Shown: positions 34,157 to 45,839, numbered from the stretch's first letter. The stretch: 64,000 nt of DNA from Paraescarpia echinospica (GCA_020002185.1 CM034536.1:14605199-14669198), one strand, 5' to 3'. Notes: a model not told the origin generated them from the sequence alone. A program made the numbers and translations.

Positions 34157-34250
34157 AACTGGATGCTTCCCAGAGAATATGATGTTCGATTGAAAAAGGT
34201 CTGCCAGGGAGTAAAGTGTAAAACGCTTTGAGCAGTCATATGACAAGCTA
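34011..34250. repeat. (TA)n with SINE fragments in inverted orientation
   Basis: A 33-bp SINE piece (TAACTGGATGCTTCCCAGAGAA core) occurs as inverted copies at 34038-34070 and 34149-34181 around (TA)n. The right copy continues into a V-domain tail (GTAAAGTGTAAAACGCTTTGAGCAG) to about 34245. The AT-hairpin architecture resembles that at 2361-2767. Confidence 0.75.
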
Positions 34251-35111
34251 TACATATCTTTGGTATAAATCAATTTATAATAATCCCATAAAATATGTCA
34301 ACATTGTGTTTTCTATGTGGTATTGCATAAGTCCGGACCATTTTAATTAATTTTGTAAATCTCTATGTGTGCTAGTATTGTTGTTCTTGCCAAAACATTA
34401 CACCATATTAAATTGGAATATTTCCTATTGTGACACCAACTAGCGTCCTGATAATGCTGTGCTAAGCCAGAGTTGGCTACGTAAACTCGTTTGGCATTTT
34501 GTTATGTGCATTAATGTAACTGATATATTTATACACTAACCTTGAAGAAAACGGAACCCACTACTTTTCTATTCAGATCAGTCCGTATTAGGATATATAA
34601 AAACGAGAACGATAGGTGAAATCCAATTCACTTGTTTAGTAACTGTACTGTATAAAGTTACAATAATTACACAATAACTCAAACGTTACGTGTGTGATAC
34701 AAATACACGATTTATTATATGGTAGTTGGCGTAGGCATTTGGTCTACCACGAAAATAATTCATCATTTGTCAAACGTAAGTCGAACTTATTTTACATTAA
34801 GCGCCATCGACAAAGTACACATGTTATTCTGCTCAGTAATGCTGTCGTGTAGAGTGGACATACAGGTGGTGGCCAGTGTTAGAATAATTACGGTGGACAA
34901 CAAGACTACTGACCATCTGCTAGAGAGAAGGCGATCGCATGCACCCAGAAGGTCATGTTTTGCTCCGATAATATGTTTGTCGGTTTGTATCGGGTCCTAT
35001 AACTTACGAATCCGTGGGCAGCAGACTTGATGTAAGGACGAAAATCGGTTCACGTCGTTAATCGATCGGAAGTTACTAGTAAACAAGTTGCGAGTCATTT
35101 GTTTATAGCTG

Positions 35112-35158
<47 letters not shown>

Positions 35159-35459
35159 GTGATTACTCATCACTGCAGTGCGCATGTGTGGTGGTTTATT
35201 GATTATTGATACACAAATGCTGAAATATGAATAGTTATATTTTGTATCGTGTCTCCCCAGTGAGTGTGTGAAACCAACATATGCAACAGCTTGACATAGA
35301 TCAGGTGGCATTCCGTATCATTAACTATGACACGTCTAACGACAAATGTGCTAGCTTCATTAGTGTCAGTTGTCAACACATCAATTTAAACGCATTGTTT
35401 ATCTGATATAGAACAACATTCATGTGTATAATGGCCGTGAAGGGCCATCCCTGTTCTGT
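34251..35459. other. Host DNA, no gene recognised
   Basis: It holds a (TA)n tract at 35117-35155 and an uncharacterised ORF (34719-35030) without motifs. Nothing else can be supported. Confidence 0.35.
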
Positions 35460-36049
35460 GCGGAAATTCGCGAATGCATGGAGCGATGTGCGCTGCGATG
35501 GAACGATGCACGATGCAATGGAGCGATGTGCGCTGCGATGGAGCGATGCACGATGGGCGATGTGCGCAATGCGATGGGCAATACGCTATAATTATGAGCA
35601 ATGTGAAGAGCGATGCGATGGAGCGATGCGCGGTGCTATCGACGATGTGATGGAGCGATGCGCGGTGCTATCGGCGATGCGATGGAGCGATGCGCGATGC
35701 TATCGACGATGTGATGGAACGATGCGCGATGCTATACATGATGCTATGTGCAGGGATCGATCTGGAAAAAGACATGCATGTGCCCTTCGGCACATCAGAT
35801 ATAGAACAATGTGCATTTTAGAAATTTGATGTGCCCCAAATAAGTTGATTAACACTTTATTAATTAATTTGCATGATAGTATGATCGCTTAAATAACCTC
35901 GTAAATGTGAACATTGTATTTTTTAGTATTAGGCATGACATCATGTTATTCTATTGTTTAGCTTGTTTTGAATTATATTCAGGACTGCCTACGCGACGTA
36001 TTTCTGGGTTTAAGATATATAACCATCAATATCAAAGTGCCCAGAAATG
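35460..36049. repeat. GATGCGATGGAGC minisatellite and third copy of the arm's outer end
   Basis: 35470-35750 is a minisatellite of GATG(C/T)GATGGAGCGATGCGCGATGCTATCGAC-type units. From 35594 to 36049 the sequence follows the outer part of the right arm (GATGTGCCCCAAATAAGTTG, TTTGCATGATAGTATGATCGC, CTGCCTACGCGACGTATTTCTGGGT) and ends at GTGCCCAGAAA, near the position where the arms end. The arm is therefore a dispersed repeat with a defined outer terminus. Confidence 0.7.
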
Positions 36050-37221
36050 TTCAGGATTTTTTTCAAAATCTAACGTTTTAAAACTAGATACATTCTGGCT
36101 AGGTGTGCCCCAATTTTCGTGGACTGGTCATGTTACTACAGTCTACAGTTTCATGGATAGGGAGATTCTAACTGCGAACTACGATGCAGCAGTTTCTGAC
36201 ATTGAGTGAGAGCACCAACAACAAATATTCAGAGAACCATGTTGATTAAACATTAAAAACCTCACTGATACACCGATGGACAGATGTATAGTATAGCCTC
36301 AGTCAATATGTGGTTGAGATTGCATTGGTGCAGTCTTTTGAAAGGAAATTAGATTATAGGTTGTGGGAAAGCATCCAATTAAATTAATGAAAACAATCAA
36401 CATTCGGATGGATAACACCTCAATGCTGTTATCCATGAATGATGTCGTCCCTTTCTTTGCATATGTTCACACCACACCTGCTCAATTAGTTGGCTCTGTT
36501 CTGGGCTAGTCTCGGTGTGTCAGTGTAGTTCATTCATTCTGACATTGACAAGCAGAAAACTGTGTACAGGTGATGCGCACTGCATCTCTACACAGTGAGC
36601 TTAGACACATCTGCAGGTTACAACAAGGGAGGATATCCTGTGGAGATAGGTCAGTCATTCATTTGATGGAGAGGTTATCGTTTAACAGTCAATCAATGGC
36701 TAGGGTTGGTCAAGATTCAAAATTGCTCTTCGCGAACGAAACAAAATAGTCCAACATATACACAAGTTAAACTTTTAAAATGGCACAAATGTTTAGTTAA
36801 ACTTTTTCTTGGAGGTGCAACATATCACGTATTCTGATTATCAATGTTTATTTCTTAGTCCCCGAGAGGTCGGAACGGGACTAAACGAAAAACGGGATCA
36901 CCTTGCGGCCTATTAGGCTTCTTATCCATGTACATAGACCAGTGAATGCAACACACACAGCATGGAACCATTGTTGTAAGGCAACGTTTGACGCAGATCC
37001 CGATTATAATATTGATTGTGACTTAAGCATATCGATCCGCCTTATTCAACGCATATGAAATCATAACTACCGTACGCGAAGGTATTAACCATAGGGTATA
37101 TGACATAACACGAAATGTCGTAGTTTACCTCGTTAGACATATGGTACATGACGTAGCACGGAATATCATGGTTTACCACGTTTATAGAATTATGCCATAA
37201 AACAGTAAAAACTGTATTATA

Positions 37222-37275
<54 letters not shown>

Positions 37276-37471
37276 TATCCTACGTGACGTATCAGCATGG
37301 CCAGCCCTCCAAGCCCGTAGAAAGAAAGCGCGCCTCAGTATGCTGTATGTATTTAACACTGGAACCATCTCAATTAACGCGTAGTACCTGCTCACACTAT
37401 CCGGCCCATGAACAATAAACAACTTACTATTGATAGTTCACTGTGCTATCGCCGACATTTATATATATATA
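36050..37471. other. Host DNA, no gene recognised
   Basis: It contains an (AT)n tract at 37225-37278 and a short one at 37461-37471 into which the next transposon inserted. No gene is visible. Confidence 0.4.
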
Positions 37472-40400
37472 GGGGAAGGTGGGGCAAGTCAACGATGTTA
37501 AGGCTTTTTTAGAGCTGAACGTCAATATTACATTTTTTAATTACAATTCCTACACCAAATTAAACTTCGTTATCTTAGACATCAATGATCACAATATAAA
37601 AGTTTCAATGTTTATTTTAGCTATTGAAAAAAAAAAAAAAAAAATGGTCTGAAAATTCGCCACCTTGCCCCACCCCTGGGGCAAGTTGACAACCACCATG
37701 GGGCAAATTGACGAGGTGGACAGCATACAAAAGATTACATTATCCACATTACATTTATAATCTGAACGACAAGAAAAATTTACTTTTGACTGCACGTTTG
37801 GATAATGCTAGGTTAAATTTAGTTGAATCATTGTATAATTAAAAATATAAAGAAAAAACATCTTGCTAAACATAAAATCCATGTAACGTAGTGTTAACCT
37901 GTAGCTGTAAGTTTAAAATTGAATGCCAAACCTATAGTGCGTGGCACTATAACTAGTAGGAAATGTCTCAACCTTTAGGCCAGGTGCAGTTTAACAATAA
38001 TCACATATATATTGGCCGACACCTTCTTAATTTGAGCATGATTCGTGCCACCATTGCTCACACTCTGCACACGCTATCCAATCCTCAAACGGCGGCTCTC
38101 CATATTCCGTGTAACATGCGGGCACACCACCCTTTTCGTGCTGGACGAATGCAGTTTTTCGTTATTTTCTTTGCTTGAACGTCGAGTCTGGTTTGTCGTC
38201 TCTTCGCGCTTCTGCCTCTTTCTGTTTTTCTTTTCATCTTGGTCCCTCTCCCGTTGACTGTTCTTTGCCCGTCTCTGTTCAAGTTTTAGTTTCTTTTTCT
38301 GTTCTTTCTCGTATTGTTCTTTCTCCTTGGTCTCAAGAGCAGCCTTTACTGGGGAATCGGTAATTACGCAGGAGGACATTTTCTTGCGACTCCTGTTGCC
38401 TACAGGTCGTTGCACATTCGGAAGAGGCCGAATGCCCCAAGGTGACACATCTTTGCTAGGGTGTAATATCGGCTGTATCTGATGTTGCTGCGCTGGTGAC
38501 TGCGACTGGCGTGGCTGTTGTAGCTGCGCTGATTGTCGTGGCTGCTCTGACTGTTGTTGCTGCGTTAGCTGTTGTGGCTGCGCTGGCTGTTGTGGCTGCG
38601 CTGATTGTCCTGGCTGCACTGGCTGTTGTTGCTGCGTTAGCTGTTGTGGCTGCACTGGCTGTTGTTGCTGCGTTAGCTGTTGTGGCTGCGCTGGCTGTTG
38701 TGGCTGCGTTAGAGGCTCTGGCGGTTGTGGCTGTTGTGGCTGCGCTGGCTGTTATGGCAGCGTTGGTTGTTGTGGCTGCACTGGCTGCTGTGGTTTCTCT
38801 GGCTGCAGTGACTGCTGTGGCTGTTGTGGCTGCACTGGTTGCACTAGCTGCGTTGGCTGCTGTAGCTGCGCGGGCTGCTGTGGCTGCTGCAGTGGGGGTG
38901 GAAGGTCGCGATCCGTAGTTGCAGCAGGCGCAAAATCTGCATCCGAAAATGTCATGGAGTTGTATGGCTCAATACCACTGGTTTCAAAGCCTCTGACAGC
39001 GTTTCCTATGGTGGCTGCTTTCAGATAAGCTGCACCTAACAAAGCCCCGACCTCTCTGTCCGTGATCGCCTTGCCAGGATGTGACACCATGTAGTGCTTG
39101 ACTGTAGTAGGTTTTGAGAGGACCGAAGAAAGCGACATCTAAGGGCTGTAGTTTATGCGTCGTATGAGGCGGGAAACCCATCATGATGACCCCGTTTTCC
39201 CTACAGTAATTTATGCTGGCTAGGAAATGTGTGATGCATTGTTATCTACGAGCAAAAGCACTTTGTTGTCACGAGAACACTTGACATGTTCCACAAAATG
39301 TTCGAGGTAGAGGACGAAGGTGTCAGTCGTCATCCATCCTGTCTGTTGTGCTACACCTTTGGTCGCTGGCGGACATCCGTTCATCAATTCCGGTCTCATC
39401 CTCACTCTTGGGAAGATTAAGAATGGTGGAACGTATACACCACCAGCACTGATGTCACAGACCAACGTGATGTTCTTTCCTCTTTCAGCAGACACTATTT
39501 TCGCCCCACGTTTCGCCCCGCCAGGTGACAACACTCTTGGTAACTTTGTTGGCTCTGTGGATAGACCAGATTCGTCAACATTGAATATCTGATGAGCAGT
39601 GAAGTTGGTATCCTCTCTAACCTTTCGTAAGATGTTAAAGAATTTGCCCACTTCAACCTTGTTGAATCCCATCGCTCGACTAATTGATGTGGCCCCTGGA
39701 GCCCTGAGACTAATGTTGTATTTTTTCCTGAATGTTCGCAACCAATCCATTCCAGCCATTTTGTGTGCTTGTTGAAGCTGTGCGGCAGGTGATTTTGCTC
39801 TGCGAAGTCGTAGACGAGCCTTCTGCATTGGGTGGTGTTAAGACCGAAACTTCTGTCACTGATTTCGGTGATATAATCTCTCAACTGGTTTAGCCTCTCT
39901 ACGGTAAAGACACTCTGAAAACGACCCCCGTGAACTGGCAGATCCTACAAAAGAATAAACACAATACTGCGGCTACTAACACAATGGGGCAAGGGGGGCA
40001 GAAATATAAAATAACACATAAGGGTCCCCCAAACCACAAAAACTGACAGTTCACGAGCATTATGCGCCCCTGAATTCAGCTTAGGCCCTAGCTAAGCATT
40101 AAAACTCCAATATAAAGTTATACCTATTGATTTGTATGTGCAATTATAATTCAGTTGTGCTCACCTCTGCCTTTGCTTTCAAGTTACGACGCAGCGTAGG
40201 CTCTGGAATGCCATAATTCGCTGCCGCCATGTTGCACGACATATTTTCTTCACGAACGGCATGCATGGAAGCAATCATCCCATCTTCAGACCATGACCCC
40301 TGTTTGTTTTTCGCTGGTAATGTCGTACCATCTGAAAATATAGGTTAGAATAAACATTAAAATAATTTTATTATTTACGAAGATAAATCAAATTGATCAG

Positions 40401-40976
40401 CAATGGACCTGGGAAGGGAGAAGTGTTCTTGGGGGTCTCCTTCCCCTGTGGCTAATGTTATGGTGGTCAAAGGACAAAATAGGGCGCATATATATCCCCC
40501 CTCAATAAAACTACCGATTTATACTCTCTGGCAACACACCTAGATCCGCTCCTGTTCATACATTCATAGTTTGGGACGGAGTGGGGCAAGATGACGAATT
40601 CGCCAACTTGCCCTGATCATCTTGCCCCGCACTGCCATTTTTATAGCACCCCCCCACGCCCGTTCAGATGTTTGGGAATTTCGACCAATTACTCTGGGGT
40701 GTTGCGTTACAATATACGTCTGAGAAACGCTTACTACACGATCATTAGTTGTAGAGTCTTATTAACTAATTTCTAATTCTTAGTACAAAAGGCAACACAA
40801 TGAATTAACCTCGCTAAAATTGTCCGTATCATGCCGATCACGTTCAAACTTGCAAACAAGTTGCGCGCACACTTGGTGACGTCAATGGGGGACATCAGTG
40901 CTACCATCTAGTGCACAATTTAAACTAATGCATATTCGTCATCTTGCCCGCTTCGCCAACTAGCCCCGCCTTCCCC
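37472..40976 (-). mobile_element. pogo/Tigger-like DNA transposon, complete ends
   Basis: It starts GGGGAAGGTGGGGC and ends in the inverted form GCCCCGCCTTCCCC, with TA on both sides (37470-37471 and 40977-40978), the Tc1/mariner superfamily target duplication. Subterminal copies of GGGGCAAG-TGAC words lie at 37678-37715 and 40577-40625. It carries a minus-strand transposase gene. Confidence 0.85.
38074..40333 (-). pseudogene. pogo-like DDE transposase, multiple frame breaks
   Basis: An N-terminal helix-turn-helix exon (40333-40165: KNKQGSWSEDGMIASM, NYGIPEPTLRRNLKAKAE) ends at a donor GAG|GTGAGC. The next exon starts after an acceptor CTTTTGTAG near 39947. The DDE domain shows FNVDESGLSTEP (first Asp), VLLLVDNNASH (second Asp) and GFPPHTTHKLQPLDVAFFGPLK. 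A long Gln/Pro-rich region (38490-38910) and a Lys/Glu-rich coiled tail follow. The frame changes near 39780, 39225 and 39110, and a stop interrupts at 38752, so the gene is dead. Such transposases cut and paste at TA sites. Confidence 0.8.
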
Positions 40977-41161
40977 TAGTTAAATTTTCTATCGATAGTA
41001 TATTGATTCGATATCGACTAACTCGATGCTTCGATAGTTCCATCCCTAGTTTCTTCTCTCTATCCCGTTGCCAAAATTACGTCACTCAATGGCAAGATCT
41101 TCAACCAAGTGAAGGCATTATGCAGAAGACGAATAGCATTCCTACTTCATTTGTGTTGCAG

Positions 41162-43369
41162 AATCACGGCAGCATTCCTGTTCCTCGTGTTTACGGCGCC
41201 GCTTCTACTCTATCTCGGTACGGAAGTGTATCCAGTCGGCGTTGGGTGGACTTACACAGCGTTTATGTACAGCGACATACGCGTTGAATCAGATGTCAAC
41301 TTAGGTACATGTAAAAAGACACGAGAAGCACGATAGCGTACTGGTTAGAACTTAGAACATTGGACTCGAGATGGTGTTCGCTTGAACAGGCCAGCGAGTG
41401 AAGTGTAAAACGCTCTGAATAATCCTAATGACTGGTTACCGCGGTACATAAGAACCTTTACTTTGTTATAAGACGAAAATTTTAATTACAGATACCACAT
41501 GGGAAATTCAATATAATTATATAATCACTTTCAATTTACATGTATATCCATTTTCAGCTTCGACCCGTAAACAGTTTTACAATTATTATTGTTTTTCGAG
41601 TTGTTTCCTGCATTCGGCAACGTTCTATTAACTGGTAAATAATGGTCCATTTCATAAACACAAATCTTCCAATCTAAAGCAATGAGGTACCATTGGAAAT
41701 ATACTTGAACCCTCTGACCAACGATAGTATAACTAACATTGAAACAATGCCGTAATTTAATGTTTTCCAGACCTCCATAATATACAAGATATGAAATTGA
41801 ATTATTTGCCAACAAGGAAATGACAGTCATCATGTATTTGTTGATGATTTATTATAACTAGCGTGATTAGTGAAATATGGGAGTAGTTCATATCGTCAAC
41901 AAAAATAGCCAAACTGTAGCATTTGAGGTATCGTTGGACACGTATTTGAAAACTCTTTTCAACGATGTCATAATTACAAGTAGTTGTGGTGCAGTAACGT
42001 CATTATGACAATAGTCGTATATCATACTTTAACAAAGTTTTAATTACTGTAAATTGTAGTCCGTACTTCAGATATCTTGATAATTTACGCGACATTGTTC
42101 AAGAAGTTCGTCACATATACATGTGAAATCCAGTTGTTTGCCAAATAGGAATAGCAGCCATCGTGTAGTTTGTTGATGATTTATTACAATTTCCGTGATT
42201 CAAGAAATATTGGGGCATGCGTTGATAGCAGTCCATTTAATCTACAATATCCAGCCAAACTATAGCAGGTGAGGTACTGGTGGAAAAATGTTGGAATACA
42301 CTTTTCACCGATGCCATAGCTGATTTATCCATCACGTGACCTGTTGCGTAGAAAAAGTAAAAAAAGTGGAAGCCGAACATGTGGTGCGCTCGTGCATTCT
42401 GCCATGTATTTTATTGAAATTCTGTCCACCAAAGTATTTTTTTATGACAAAAAAATCAAAATCATGAATCACACTCCTTTGTTTTGCTTTCCAGATACCC
42501 CGGTATCCACCTGCTCCAATTCAGCACGCCTTTGGTATCTGAACGATTCGTGCCAATATATCAGTAAAGCCGACCGCTCAGGTCTAAGACGCAGTGGCAT
42601 ATACGGCCATATACTCTGCGATGACGAAAACCACGTGCTTTTCTGCGACGCCCCAAAAGTTGGAAGTACTTTCTTTAAAAACACGTGGTTGAACTATACG
42701 CGCAACATAACCTACAGGCATTCCAATGTGCACCTTTCGAGCTTCCTTGGTCAACAAGGTCTCCGGTACCTCCGTACATACAACAAGTCTGAGATAAAAA
42801 CACGGTTGAAGACTTATTTCAAATTCATGACGGTCAGACATCCATTCGTGAGACTACTCTCTGTGTATCGTGATAAATTGGAGGCGCCGAACACGTTTTA
42901 CCGCAGAGTACTCGGACGGAAAATTGAAAACAAGATTGGAGGTGTCCCCATTAACGATACGACAGGTAACAACGTTACGTTCGAGCAGTTTGTCAATTAT
43001 ATCGTTGATATAAATCCACTCGGATATGATCACCACTGGAAACCCGTCACACACCTGTGTCAACCATGTAAAATACACTACGACTACATCGTTAAGCTTG
43101 AAACGAGCTACGCAGACTATTTGAACGTTTTCCGCAGACTTAAGAACACCACCGATTCGCAGGTACACTTTCTAGAATCAATGGCATCACGTAAGGCACA
43201 GACTGATACAGAACGTGTTATGAAATACTACAGCCATATACATGTAAATCTCACGAATGCCCTCGAGAGGATATACCATCTCGACTTGAACTTGTTCGGT
43301 TACACGTGGAACAACATGTCATTATCCTACGGATGTCGGGAGAAAATCAATGGCGAGGTGTGCTGCTAA
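41162..43369 (+). CDS. Carbohydrate sulfotransferase, HNK-1ST/CHST8-14 family (5' end missing)
   Basis: Two exons are supported: 41162-41304 and 42495-43369. The first follows an acceptor TTTGTGTTGCAG and encodes a membrane anchor (AAFLFLVFTAPLLLYLG). Its end (TTAG|GTACAT) joins the second (TTTGCTTTCCAG acceptor) in phase, giving CSNSAR. The catalytic exon has the 5'-PAPS site CDAPKVGSTFFKNTW, the 3'-phosphate site FMTVRHPFVRLLSVYRDKLE, PLGYDHHWKPVTHLCQPC and VKLET, with several N-glycosylation sequons. The family transfers sulfate to GalNAc or GlcA of glycans in the Golgi. No ATG precedes the anchor in frame without a stop, so a first exon must lie upstream, possibly beyond the pogo insertion. 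Confidence 0.85.
41333..41466 (+). mobile_element. SINE fragment in the sulfotransferase intron
   Basis: A head piece (GATAGCGTACTGGTTAGAAC) is joined to a V-type tail (AGTGTAAAACGCTCTGAATAATCC, GGTACATAAGAACCTTTACTTTG). It is internally deleted compared with 18997-19345. The rest of the intron (41467-42494) shows no gene. Confidence 0.65.
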
Positions 43370-44787
43370 TCACATGTCGGTTGAGGCGAGGTGAAACAAT
43401 TGATAGGCTGCAATACTTGTATAACGTGCTTAGTTATGGAACTTGCAAGGTGCTTGTTTGAGTATGTTTTGGCGCTGCTTACTGGTGTTACTCGTTCTCA
43501 GTTGCTATTGTAACAATGACTGCCCATTTGATTCAACTGTGGAACTCCTCTCCAGGTTGGTCTGTCTGTTCAACTTGTGTGTCACTGTTTTGAGTCTATT
43601 AATATCATTTCATATTGTATGCTTTACAACCTCTTTCTCAGCTACATCACCTTTGTATTAATATCGTTGCTATTATTAGGCGGAGACTGGGGGATGACAG
43701 AGTGGTAGATAGAGAGACTGTAAGGTGTACGCGATGGATTTAAGGAGGCCATCTGAATCAGAGAGACAACACCAACGATAAACAGAGACGAGGAAGGATA
43801 CAGACTGAGTCTCGATCTTTTTAAGCATTATAGATAACTTTATTTCCGTATTGTAGTAACGTGTAGGCCTATACGGAGGCAATACGAATATGGTCAATTC
43901 ATAATTTTGTTTACTAATTGGCAATTTTGCGTACAACATCACGATTTTCTATGGCCGTTAAATTCATTCTCCGATCGATTTTCGACAGTTTGAACTGGCA
44001 ATGAGTTTACTTAAAATTCCCGCGATTATTTCTCGTGCGCTCAAACAAAAGCATGTCTGTGCTGACGCATGACGTCGTAGGCTACCGTTCTAGATGAACC
44101 CGTCCAATACTGAACTCGGTCGCTATACGGATGAACTCGGCTAATACAGAGTCTGACTACACGTCATGCAGCAATACGCGTGGGAGAGAGACGACGTTAG
44201 GAATCGGCCGTATCACACATAATTTGCTGTGCCTATACATCCGTTGTAAGTGTGAACCTATCACTCATAAATCATGGCACATTTCGCGTTGCTTGACACG
44301 CTACAATGATCATACACGCCTGTCACATATATAGCATTATCGATGCAGAGATGACGCGGTTATTCGTCGAGAACAGAATTTAAAAAGGAAATTAATAAAT
44401 ATGTTACGTACTTCGGGGACGACAAGAGATGCGCCACTGGCACGGGAGAGCAAGATAACCAAGTAGGTGTTGTTCAAAGAAGCGCCAATGGGTCCTGCGA
44501 ATAGGTTTCAATTACATTTACGATGGGAATATTGAACAATTTCGGCGATGGGAAGGACACGGCGGTGTTTTGATGGTAGCCAGTAGAACGGACTAAGCAT
44601 TTCCTTGTTGCATTCTGAGTTAAACTAACACTTAAAACTGTTTTAAGAAAGTGTGTGTACAACGTGAACAATATTTACTTATATTATTATCACTTGCTGC
44701 CACATACGTCACTTTGGAATTTCAGATATTATTCGATAAATTATGCTTTTGCAAAATATCGGTCGCCATGTCGGGCCAGCGGAATAA
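43370..44787. other. Sulfotransferase 3' flank and host DNA
   Basis: No further gene recognised. Short ORFs (43443-43661, 43676-43942 and others) lack motifs. Confidence 0.4.
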
Positions 44788-44793
44788 TATATG
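44788..44793 (+). other. Probable 6-bp target-site duplication (TATATG)
   Basis: The six bases outside the left Polinton terminus. They differ from the six outside 60302 (AACGTT) but equal the reverse complement of those outside 9298. Confidence 0.55.
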
Positions 44794-45122
44794 AGTAGAT
44801 AGAGTGAGCTGTTCGATCTCAAAAGCCTACTTATAAAAAAGAATTTAATGACCCGCTAATGGCTTTTGCACATCGCTGAGTCAGCAATAATGCGAGACTA
44901 ATCCTATGCATAAAAAAAGATCAAAGGCTTCGTGGTTGACACTAATGAGTTTGGGAAACCTACTTATAAAAAACGTGATTGATGAGCGATGTAATTTGAT
45001 ACTAATTGAATGATTGACAGTACACTAGAGAGATGCCACCTAGCGGTGAGTGCGGAGAGTATTTTAGTCCTAGCGATCAACGCCGTACCTAGAGCGCGCT
45101 GACGTAAGCAATAATGCGTTTA
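44794..45122 (+). repeat. Polinton left terminal inverted repeat
   Basis: Gap-free match to 9298-9626 and to the reverse complement of 59974-60302; similarity ends at GCGTTTA. Confidence 0.95.
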
Positions 45123-45230
45123 TCGCGCTAACCACGCTAAAACCATGGAACATTCGTAGTGCTGACGTTTGTAGATTCGAGAGGTCACCTAGCGGTGAGA
45201 TATAACCGGGGCAAAACCCTGCATAATCCT

Positions 45231-45295
45231 TGGCGACGGTATAGCTCTCTTGTTCGCCTAGGGATCGAGGGTTTGAACCCTAGTCGCAACTTTTT
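45231..45295 (+). ncRNA. Candidate Pol III transcript, tRNA-like
   Basis: A B-box-like GGTTTGAACCC (45270-45280) is preceded by an A-box-like TATAGCTCTCTTG (about 45240-45252). TGGCGAC can pair with GTCGCAA at the two ends, and T5 (45291-45295) could terminate Pol III. It is too short for a normal tRNA and the B box has T in place of the usual C. A small Pol III RNA in the promoter-proximal region would recall adenovirus VA RNA, but this is speculative. Confidence 0.25.
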
Positions 45296-45347
45296 ATTAG
45301 ATTCGGGAGGTCACCTAGCGGTGGATCGAAAGGTCAGTCGCAAGTGG

Positions 45348-45354
45348 TATATAA
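45348..45354 (+). promoter_or_regulatory. TATA box of the rightward structural block
   Basis: TATATAA 36 bp before the NADAR ATG, preceded by two copies of an AGATTCG(A/G)GAGGTCACCTAGCGGTG word (45171 and 45299). No other strong TATA precedes the downstream genes, so one promoter may serve the block. Confidence 0.5.
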
Positions 45355-45389
45355 GCGGTGGCGGTAGCGGGTGATCGGTAGTCGGTACG

Positions 45390-45839
45390 ATGTCGCCTAT
45401 AAGGTTTGGTGGATCGCGGTCGTTCTTGTCGAATATGTATATGCGTCGACTGTCGGCGTTCGGTCGAGGCTTTCGATCCGTCGAGCACGCCTATCAGTAT
45501 AGGAAGGCGCTATTCTACGAGGACGTGGAATGCGCCGAAATAATCAAAAGTTCGCTAAGCTCTTACGCAGCGAAACGACGCAGTTACGACATTCGACTAC
45601 AGAGAATGAAAAAAAAATGGACCGACGTTAGGGTGGAATGTATGAAGATGTTGTTGAAGAGGAAGTTTGACGGAGCGAGCGATTTGAAGGATTCACTGTT
45701 GGCGACCGGGGACGACGAATTGGTGGAATGGGTAGCGAGTAAGGAGGGTTTCTGGGGTAGCGGAATCGCGGGCGATCGGGGGAAGAACACGCTCGGTAAA
45801 ATGTTGATGGAGTTGCGCGATGAGTATAAAAAGGAGTAA
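45390..45839 (+). CDS. NADAR-domain (YbiA-like) protein in a Polinton
   Basis: 149 residues, first gene behind the TATA box. The whole protein is one domain: FGGSRSFLSNMYM, then FRSVEHAYQYRKALFY, WTDVRVECMKMLLKRKF, LLATGDDELVEW, and FWGSGIAGDRGKNTLGKMLM. This is the pattern of the NADAR/YbiA superfamily (DUF1768), N-glycosidases acting on riboflavin intermediates or, in NADAR proper, removing ADP-ribose from guanine bases. Both the SVEHAYQ Glu and the terminal GKN-LG-LM signature are present, so it should be active. Such a gene is not part of the core Polinton set. A role against host ADP-ribose-based defence or in nucleotide salvage is inference. Confidence 0.8.
   Translation: MSPIRFGGSRSFLSNMYMRRLSAFGRGFRSVEHAYQYRKALFYEDVECAEIIKSSLSSYAAKRRSYDIRLQRMKKKWTDVRVECMKMLLKRKFDGASDLKDSLLATGDDELVEWVASKEGFWGSGIAGDRGKNTLGKMLMELRDEYKKE

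Noticed and set aside
35470..35750. CRISPR-like array of regular repeats
   Set aside because: Units are contiguous, diverged minisatellite repeats without unique spacers, in an animal genome.
38496..38918. 140-codon plus-strand ORF of repeated Ala-Val-Val-Ala
   Set aside because: Antisense of the Gln/Pro-rich region of the pogo transposase.
41109..41161. Start of the sulfotransferase at 41109
   Set aside because: The codon there is GTG. The acceptor at 41160-41161, in the same phase as the paralogous exon at 17684, is the better exon boundary.
45231..45295. A genuine tRNA gene
   Set aside because: Too short, no clear anticodon arm and an aberrant B box; kept only as a weak Pol III candidate.
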